In this document: piece by piece, positions 30,552 through 35,704 of the stretch
How the letters are laid out: every line of letters starts with the position of its first letter
Position numbering within the stretch: position 1 is the first letter of the stretch
Assembly (NCBI GenBank): GCA_040878225.1
Contig: JBBDMR010000022.1
Coordinates: 1-35,704, forward strand
Direction of reading: 5' to 3'
Source: MA-ANB-1 sp040878225
GTDB taxonomy: Bacteria > Actinomycetota > Acidimicrobiia > Spongiisociales > ZC4RG35
DNA length: 35,704 nucleotides
Translations under genes and position numbers: made by a program
Notes under the pieces: model-generated
What the model was told of the DNA's origin: nothing
Seen by the model: the letters and a program-made list of their open reading frames with translations, nothing else
Database searches by the model: none

Positions 30552-31726
30552 GGATCGTCCTCGTCACCGGGAAGGGGGGCGTGGGCAAGACGACCGTGGC
30601 TGCGGCCACTGCCCTGGCCGCTGCCGATGCCGGCTACCGGACCATGGTCACCTCCACGGATCCGGCGCATTCCCTCTCCGATGCCCTCACGATGAGCCTG
30701 GGAAGCGAGCCGACCGACATCGCGGACAATCTCCAGGGCGAGCAGATCGATACCCAGCGCCAGCTCGACAAGTACTGGGGATCGATCAGACGCCAGCTCA
30801 TGGATGTGCTCGACTGGGGTGGAGCGGGCGGAATCGAGGCCGAGGAATTCTTGATATTTCCCGGGATGGACGAGCTATTCGCCCTCATCGAGGTCAACCA
30901 ACACGCTCGCTCCGGAGTGTACGACGTGGTTGTGGTCGACTGCGCCCCCACCGCCGAGACCCTTCGCCTCCTCTCCCTTCCCGAGGTCCTCTCCTGGTAC
31001 TTCGAAAAGGTGATGCCAACCGAGCGAAAGCTGATGAAGGCCGCCCGGCCGCTTCTCTCCAGGATGACCGACCTGCCGTTGCCACGCGACGAGGTCTTCG
31101 GCGCTGCTCAATCGGTCTTCGACTCGATCGAGGGCGTCAAGGAGCTGATGAGCTCACCGGAGATCACCTCGGCGCGCCTGGTTGTCAACCCCGAAAAGAT
31201 GGTCATCGACGAGGCCCGCCGCACCTATAGCTACCTGGGCCTTTTCGGTTACGGAGTGGACGGGGTCGTGGTGAACCGGGTGCTCCCCGACGACGTCACC
31301 GACCCGTATTTCGATCGCTGGAGATCGATCCAAAAGGGCCACCTCGATGTGGTCGACGAAGCTTTTGCCGATGTGCCCCGTCTCAGGGTGCGGTTGTTCG
31401 ATGACGAGATGATCGGACTGGACCGGCTCCGGCGGCTTGCGCAAGAGCTCTACGGGGAATCCGATCCGATAGCCGATTTCCACGCGACCAGCCCCTTCCG
31501 CATTGTCGAAGACGCCGGAGGCGTGACCATGGAGCTGGACGTTCCCTTCGCCGAAAAGGCCGACCTCGACGTATATCGCAAGGGCAACGAGCTCTTCGTC
31601 CAACTCGGGCCCTACCGCCGCTCGTTTGTGCTGCCCGATGCACTGCATCGGCGTGAGGTTACGAGGGCCAAGCTGGACAACGGGATTCTCTCCGTCTCTT
31701 TCAACGACCCGGACAGCGCCCGATGA
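30548..31726 (+). CDS. ArsA/Get3-family ATPase with C-terminal HSP20-like domain
   Basis: The 392-residue protein has the deviant Walker A GKGGVGKTT (8-16) with the signature Lys, then TSTDPAHSLSDAL and the switch region VVVDCAPTAETLRLLSLP. A C-terminal domain at about 320-390 (VTMELDVPFAEKADLDVYRKGNELFVQLG) resembles the alpha-crystallin-like domain attached to many bacterial ArsA homologues. No arsenite-efflux genes are near, so arsenical export is unlikely. Membrane-protein targeting or a chaperone role, as in Get3, is a guess. It overlaps both neighbours by four bases. Confidence 0.85.
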   Translation: MRIVLVTGKGGVGKTTVAAATALAAADAGYRTMVTSTDPAHSLSDALTMSLGSEPTDIADNLQGEQIDTQRQLDKYWGSIRRQLMDVLDWGGAGGIEAEEFLIFPGMDELFALIEVNQHARSGVYDVVVVDCAPTAETLRLLSLPEVLSWYFEKVMPTERKLMKAARPLLSRMTDLPLPRDEVFGAAQSVFDSIEGVKELMSSPEITSARLVVNPEKMVIDEARRTYSYLGLFGYGVDGVVVNRVLPDDVTDPYFDRWRSIQKGHLDVVDEAFADVPRLRVRLFDDEMIGLDRLRRLAQELYGESDPIADFHATSPFRIVEDAGGVTMELDVPFAEKADLDVYRKGNELFVQLGPYRRSFVLPDALHRREVTRAKLDNGILSVSFNDPDSAR

Positions 31727-31911
31727 GAGATCGTGACGAAGTGCTGGCCACACTGGGCCGGGCCGGTAGGCGGGCACTGATCCATATGATTCAGGCGGCA
31801 ATCGAAGGGGTAAAGGCGGTCGAAGCCGTGATAGACGAGTTGGGGAAAATGGGTGACAATGAGAACAGCGACCAGTCAACAAACGGGACCGAACGGATAG
31901 AAGTCGAATGA
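31723..31911 (+). CDS. Small acidic protein of unknown function in the ArsA unit
   Basis: The 62-residue product has an amphipathic helix (EVLATLGRAGRRALIHMIQAAIEGVKAVEAVIDELGKM, about 6-44). A polar acidic tail follows (DNENSDQSTNGTERIEVE). No family is recognised. ATGA overlaps with both the ArsA-like gene and the DUF1232 gene argue that it is real and made together with them. It could be a membrane-surface or partner-binding peptide; this is inference. Confidence 0.65.
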   Translation: MRDRDEVLATLGRAGRRALIHMIQAAIEGVKAVEAVIDELGKMGDNENSDQSTNGTERIEVE

Positions 31912-32339
31912 CCTACAACAATCAAGAGCGGGTTCGCCCCGACGAAGTCGTCCCGCCCGGAGGTAAGTCCGTCCAGGGGAGAAAGCTGATCCAGGACACA
32001 GTCCTGATCGTCCCCAACATCGTCAAGCTGGTGGGACGGCTTCTCGCCGATCCGAGGGTGCCGCGCCGCTCGAAGATCGCCCTGGGTGCTGCCGCCGCAT
32101 ATGTCGCGAGCCCGATCGACCTCGTGCCCGACATCATCCCTGTTGTGGGATGGGCCGACGACATCCTGTTTCTGCTGCTCGCAATCGACGGTCTGATCAC
32201 CCGTTCCGGGCCAGAGATCGTCGAAGAGCACTGGGACGGACCGGTCGACCTGCTCAAGCTGATCGAGGACGTCCTGTCGTTGGCCAGGGGAATCGTCCCC
32301 AGCAAGATCAGGGGCATCTTCGATCGTCTCAACGGGTAA
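31908..32339 (+). CDS. DUF1232 (YkvA-type) membrane protein
   Basis: The 143-residue protein contains the DUF1232 block VPRRSKIALGAAAAYVASP, then IDLVPDIIPVVGWADDILFLLLAID (about 58-100), a helical hairpin with conserved Pro-Ile-Asp-Leu-x-Pro-Asp. Family members are small membrane proteins without a firm function. It closes a four-gene unit (SRPBCC, ArsA-like, small acidic, DUF1232) joined by 4-bp overlaps. The last gene ends 38 bp before the aminotransferase gene, which has its own -10 box. Confidence 0.85.
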   Translation: MTYNNQERVRPDEVVPPGGKSVQGRKLIQDTVLIVPNIVKLVGRLLADPRVPRRSKIALGAAAAYVASPIDLVPDIIPVVGWADDILFLLLAIDGLITRSGPEIVEEHWDGPVDLLKLIEDVLSLARGIVPSKIRGIFDRLNG

Positions 32340-32362
32340 CCGGGATCTACCTTCCCCTCGGC

Positions 32363-32377
32363 TAAATTGTCCGTTCC
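32363..32377 (+). promoter_or_regulatory. -10 box for a probable leaderless start
   Basis: TAAATT (32363-32368) precedes the ATG at 32378 by nine bases; no Shine-Dalgarno sequence is visible. Confidence 0.4.
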
Positions 32378-33550
32378 ATGGACTTCAGACGGATCGGATC
32401 GCTGCCCCCCTATGCATTTGCGGAGGTAAACCGTCGCAAGCTGGAGGTCAGGGAATCCGGCGTCGACGTAATCGACCTGGGATTCGGTAATCCCGATATC
32501 GCCTCACCTGAGATCGCCGTGGAAACGCTCCGCGCGGAGGCGTTGAACCCCGGAAACCACCGCTATTCGGCATCGCGGGGGATCGATGACCTCAGGAATG
32601 CCCTGGCGGCCCGGTATCAACGTCGCTTCGGAGTCTCGCTCGACCCGGAGACCGAGGTGATCGCCACTATCGGTGCCAAGGAGGGGCTCTCGCACCTGAT
32701 GTGGACGCTTCTCCAACCCGGAGATGCCGCGATTGTCCCGGACCCGTCTTATCCGATCCACATCTTCGCTCCAGTGATCGCAGGGGCCGAAGTCCGGATC
32801 GCCCCGATCGGCTCTGAGGAAGACTACTTCGAGGTGGTTGACCGAATGTTCAAGAACTCATGGCCCCGGCCCCGGGTCATCATCGTCAGCTTCCCACACA
32901 ACCCCACCACCAAAACCGTCGACATCGGCTTCTTCGAACGCCTGGTGGCTTTCGCGCGGGAGCAGGAGGTTGTCGTCGTCCATGACTTCGCTTACGCCGA
33001 CATCGCTTTCGGTGGATACCGTCCGCCTTCGTTGCTCGAAGTCGACGGGGCTATGGAGGTTGGCGTCGAGTTGTATTCGATGACCAAAGGCCACTCGATG
33101 GCGGGCTGGCGGGTCGGATTCATGGCGGGCAACCCCGAGATAGTGGGCGCGCTGGCCAAGCTGAAGAGCTATCTCGACTACGGGACCTTCCAGCCGATCC
33201 AGGTTGCCGCGGCGGCAGCACTCAACGAGGGTGACGAATTCGTCGTCGGGGTCAACGAGATCTACCGGCTTCGTCGTGACGCCCTGGTCGGCGGGCTCGC
33301 CGACATCGGGTGGGCCGTTGACCCGCCCGAGGCAACGATGTTCGTCTGGGCGAGGATTCCGGAGGCGTACGCGGATATGGGGTCGCTCGATTTCTCCATC
33401 CACGTCCTGGAGAAAGCCGGTGTTGCGGTAAGTCCAGGGGTGGGTTTCGGCACAGCAGGCGAAGGCCATGTTCGGTTTGCCCTGGTCGAGGATGCGGACC
33501 GCATCGCCGAGGCGGCGCAGCGAATCGGGAAGGCGCTCGGCCGCCTGTGA
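32378..33550 (+). CDS. Class I/II PLP aminotransferase, AlaC-like
   Basis: The 390-residue fold-type I enzyme begins RRIGSLPPYAFAEVNRRK and has DLGFGNPD, features shared with E. coli AlaC (glutamate-pyruvate aminotransferase) and LL-diaminopimelate aminotransferases. Active-site residues are Asn175 in FPHNPTTK, Asp203 and Tyr206 in HDFAYAD, and the Schiff-base Lys237 in SMTKGHSMAGWRVGF. Alanine synthesis is the most likely role, but substrate range in this subfamily varies. It probably has its own promoter. Confidence 0.85.
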   Translation: MDFRRIGSLPPYAFAEVNRRKLEVRESGVDVIDLGFGNPDIASPEIAVETLRAEALNPGNHRYSASRGIDDLRNALAARYQRRFGVSLDPETEVIATIGAKEGLSHLMWTLLQPGDAAIVPDPSYPIHIFAPVIAGAEVRIAPIGSEEDYFEVVDRMFKNSWPRPRVIIVSFPHNPTTKTVDIGFFERLVAFAREQEVVVVHDFAYADIAFGGYRPPSLLEVDGAMEVGVELYSMTKGHSMAGWRVGFMAGNPEIVGALAKLKSYLDYGTFQPIQVAAAAALNEGDEFVVGVNEIYRLRRDALVGGLADIGWAVDPPEATMFVWARIPEAYADMGSLDFSIHVLEKAGVAVSPGVGFGTAGEGHVRFALVEDADRIAEAAQRIGKALGRL

Positions 33551-33590
33551 CACGACTTGGTGGCCTGGCTTTCGGTAAGAGACGCCGCAC

Positions 33591-33602
33591 TACCCTCATT
33601 AC
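33591..33602 (+). promoter_or_regulatory. -10 box for a probable leaderless start
   Basis: TACCCT (33591-33596) is followed by six bases and the ATG at 33603. Confidence 0.45.
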
Positions 33603-34628
33603 ATGGCTTTCAGCGACGGCAGCGCCGACTTCAGGTCCGACACGGTAACCCGGCCCACGCCGGCAATGATCGAGGCTATGGCGAACGCCCCGGTGGGTGA
33701 CGACGTCTATCACGACGATCCCACGGTGAACCTCCTCGAAGAGGAGTCGGCGGAGGTAACCGGCAAAGAAGCTGCCATCTACGTCCCGACCGGCACGATG
33801 GGCAACCAGCTGGCAATCATGTTTCACACCAATCCCGGCGAGGAAGTGCTCGCCAACGAGGCCAGTCATGTCCGGAGTATCGAGGGCGGGGCGCCACAGG
33901 CTCTGTCAGGCGTTGGCTTCAGAACCGTTTCCAACCCGAATGGGCAGATAATGCCCGAAGACGTCGACCGGGCAATGGACGCAGTTGGATTCTTCCCCAG
34001 GATCGGCCTGATGGTCTGGGAGAACACGCACAATCTCTCCGGCGGCCGGGTGATCCCTTATGAGATCTTCGAAGAGACTTCGGCGACCGCGGCAGCGAGG
34101 GGGCTCAAGGTCCATATCGACGGGGCCCGTATCTTCAACGCGGTTACCGCGACGGGGATCGACGCAGCGACATGGTCGAAACATGCTGACACCATCCAGT
34201 TCTGCTTCTCCAAAGGTCTCGGTGCACCGGTCGGCTCCATCGTCTGCGGCCCGCGGGATTCGATAGCCGAGATCCGATACCTGAGGAAGAGGCTGGGCGG
34301 GGGTATGCGCCAGGCGGGCGTCATCGCTGCTGCCGCCCGGGTTGCACTCGCCGAAAGGGAGCGGCTGGCAGAGGACCACGATCTCGCCGACTACCTGGCG
34401 GCCGGCATCTCGGGGCGATTTCCCGGGTCGGTGGATGTGGCGGATGTGGAGACCAATATGGTCCGCGTCGACATCGAGGCCATCGGAATCCCGTGGACAG
34501 AGATCAAGGGGCGATTGGACACTGCGGGTATCATGGCCAACCCGCCGATCCTGGGTGGCTGGAGACTGGTCACCCATCGCGATGTCGACCGGGACGATGT
34601 CGATCGGCTGCTGACCGCTCTTTCGTAA
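33603..34628 (+). CDS. Low-specificity threonine aldolase-like enzyme
   Basis: The 341-residue fold-type I PLP enzyme opens with DFRSDTVTRPTPAM and GDDVYHDDPTV. It carries the catalytic His in NEASHV, the cofactor Asp in VHIDGARIFNA and the Schiff-base Lys204 in FCFSKGLGAPVGS. These are hallmarks of LtaE-type threonine aldolases, which split threonine or allo-threonine into glycine and acetaldehyde. Other beta-eliminating members are close relatives, so the substrate is inferred. The length is typical. Confidence 0.85.
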   Translation: MAFSDGSADFRSDTVTRPTPAMIEAMANAPVGDDVYHDDPTVNLLEEESAEVTGKEAAIYVPTGTMGNQLAIMFHTNPGEEVLANEASHVRSIEGGAPQALSGVGFRTVSNPNGQIMPEDVDRAMDAVGFFPRIGLMVWENTHNLSGGRVIPYEIFEETSATAAARGLKVHIDGARIFNAVTATGIDAATWSKHADTIQFCFSKGLGAPVGSIVCGPRDSIAEIRYLRKRLGGGMRQAGVIAAAARVALAERERLAEDHDLADYLAAGISGRFPGSVDVADVETNMVRVDIEAIGIPWTEIKGRLDTAGIMANPPILGGWRLVTHRDVDRDDVDRLLTALS

Positions 34629-34659
34629 CCGATGGCGGGCGCGCCGGGTCGAAGCCACT

Positions 34660-35598
34660 GTGAGTTACGCGATTCTATTTCCGGGCCAGGGCAGCCAGTC
34701 CGTCGGCATGGGGGCCGACATCTTCGAAGCCCACCCGGTGCTTCTCGGCGAAATCGCTGATTCGATCCTTGGCTGGTCGTTGCGCACGGTGTGTCTGGAA
34801 GGCCCCGCCGAGGAGCTGACGCGCACCGAACATGCCCAACCTGCCCTCTTTGCCGTCTCCTACGCCCTGTGGCTGTCATTTCGGGAAGCGGTGGTCGAGA
34901 GTCCAGCAGCGGCGGCGGGACACTCTCTGGGCGAATACACCGCCCTGACTGCTGCCGGGGCCTTGAGGTTCGAGCAGGGTCTCACGTTGGTTGCCGGCAG
35001 GGGAAAGCACATGGCAAGCGCCGCTGACCTCGAGCCCTCGGGCATGGCGGCGCTGATCGGGGCAGACGAAGCCCTCGCCAGAAAAGTCGTCAGCGAAAGC
35101 GAAGCGGGCGGTGGCAGGCTGCAGATTGCAAACCTGAACGCTCCAGGCCAGGTAGTCGTGGCCGGAGGCACCGCCGACCTCGAGTGGCTGGAGGAACACG
35201 GCAAGGATCTCGGCGTGAGGCGGGTCATCCGGCTCAACGTCGCCGGGGCGTTCCACTCCTCGTTCATGTCGCCGGCAGGCGACCAGCTGGCCGATGTGAT
35301 GGCAGATGTCAGCTTCGCTGTGCCGGGATTCGATGTCTTCTCCAACGTGTCGGCCCGGCCCCACGAGCCCGATACGATCGACGCCAGACTCGTCGAACAG
35401 GTGACGTCACCGGTCCGCTTCGAGGAGTCGCTCCGGAACATGACCGCATCCGGCATCGGGACCTTCGTCCATATCGGGCCGGGCGATGTGACAGCAGGGC
35501 TGGCGAAACGGACGATTCCTGACGCAAACGTGTTTACCGTGGCATCGCTGGATGACATCGGCTCAGCGGTTGAGTCCCTGAGTACGATGGATCAATAA
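34660..35598 (+). CDS. fabD: Malonyl-CoA:acyl carrier protein transacylase
   Basis: The 312-residue protein has FPGQGSQSVGMG at 7-18 and the nucleophile Ser89 in GHSLGEYTAL. The catalytic His is in AGAFHSSFM, and the segment FVHIGPGDV is also conserved. It loads malonate onto ACP for fatty acid synthesis. The start is GTG. It is followed 17 bp later by a new gene start, with TAAGGAG overlapping its stop. The new gene does not look like fabH or acpP in the part seen. Confidence 0.93.
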   Translation: MSYAILFPGQGSQSVGMGADIFEAHPVLLGEIADSILGWSLRTVCLEGPAEELTRTEHAQPALFAVSYALWLSFREAVVESPAAAAGHSLGEYTALTAAGALRFEQGLTLVAGRGKHMASAADLEPSGMAALIGADEALARKVVSESEAGGGRLQIANLNAPGQVVVAGGTADLEWLEEHGKDLGVRRVIRLNVAGAFHSSFMSPAGDQLADVMADVSFAVPGFDVFSNVSARPHEPDTIDARLVEQVTSPVRFEESLRNMTASGIGTFVHIGPGDVTAGLAKRTIPDANVFTVASLDDIGSAVESLSTMDQ

Positions 35599-35621
35599 GG
35601 AGCCCGTTGAACAATGCATGT
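35598..35621 (+). repeat. 24-bp perfect inverted repeat, right copy
   Basis: This is the exact reverse complement of 28934-28957. It begins at the last base of the fabD stop and includes the GGAG and the first codons of the next gene. Confidence 0.9.
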
Positions 35622-35704
35622 CACCCATCTTGACGACCAGGCATCACCGCTCGCTGCGTTCTCGGCCCCGCCATTCCGGACCGAGGAGTGGCGAAACCTC
35701 GGCC
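35616..35704 (+). CDS. Unidentified protein, N-terminal fragment
   Basis: An ATG at 35616 opens a frame that runs off the window end after 29 full codons (MHVTHLDDQASPLAAFSAPP, then FRTEEWRNLG). GGAG at 35599-35602 is 13 bases upstream, rather far. A second frame from the ATG at 35619 is also open but gives an Arg/His-rich product unlike a normal protein. The R-T-E-E-W-R-N-L stretch recalls the start of SufD-type Fe-S assembly proteins, but 29 residues are too few to decide. Confidence 0.45.

Noticed and set aside
30548..31726. Arsenite efflux pump ATPase (ArsA in the strict sense).
   Set aside because: It has a single ATPase half with an HSP20-like tail and no arsB, arsD or arsR nearby; the Get3-like or general ArsA family call is safer.
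1..35704. CRISPR arrays, insertion sequences, integrases, and tRNA or rRNA genes.
   Set aside because: Read-through of the window showed no regularly spaced repeats, no transposase or recombinase frames and no tRNA-like cloverleaf or rRNA blocks.

Overview
The window is high-GC bacterial DNA, densely packed with genes. It most likely comes from an actinobacterium, plausibly an uncultured member of Acidimicrobiia. The clues are the argCJBDFRGH gene order, a Gram-positive/actinobacterial type LexA box, and many start codons lying 6-9 bases behind a TANNNT box, which is the leaderless-mRNA pattern. The class assignment is inference. TGA is a normal stop in most genes here. A run of 10 Ns (29182-29191) shows that this is a draft assembly.

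Left end (1-3996). The 3' end of the RNase P RNA gene and its terminator open the window. A 92% identical copy of that end recurs at 840-915, and a lone STAS-domain gene lies between the two copies. Next come a gamma-glutamylcyclotransferase-like gene, a thioredoxin-like lipoprotein gene, a DUF4440 gene and a membrane-anchored alpha/beta hydrolase-fold gene that lacks its catalytic serine. In the thioredoxin-like gene an in-frame TGA sits exactly at the first Cys of the CxxC motif and is followed by a hairpin of the right type, so it is a strong selenoprotein candidate.

Minus-strand block (4166-19810). An arginine biosynthesis operon, argC-J-B-D-F-R-G-H, runs with ATGA-type overlaps or gaps of a few bases. 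It has a candidate ArgR operator over the -35 box. Only 22 bp after argH the same strand continues with a TlpA-like lipoprotein, an Lgt-like membrane protein and a complete System I cytochrome c maturation set: ccmA, B, C, D, E, F, a fused ccmH-ccmI, and ccmG. The ccmD gene is only 33 codons long.

Middle (19873-28614). A DEDD exonuclease/GIY-YIG nuclease fusion lies divergent from a DUF2007 gene across a perfect LexA palindrome. A SpoU-type rRNA methylase, a nitroreductase, a universal-stress/CBS protein and a second alpha/beta hydrolase follow. A four-gene OpuC-type osmoprotectant ABC importer closes the region with a strong intrinsic terminator.

Right end (28723-35704). This part holds a small Cys-rich protein, a small membrane protein interrupted by the assembly gap and a metallophosphoesterase. 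Then comes a four-gene unit of SRPBCC protein, ArsA/Get3-like ATPase, tiny acidic protein and DUF1232 membrane protein. An AlaC-like aminotransferase, a threonine aldolase-like enzyme, fabD and the start of one more gene finish the window. A perfect 24-base inverted repeat links 28934-28957 with the start of that last gene (35598-35621).
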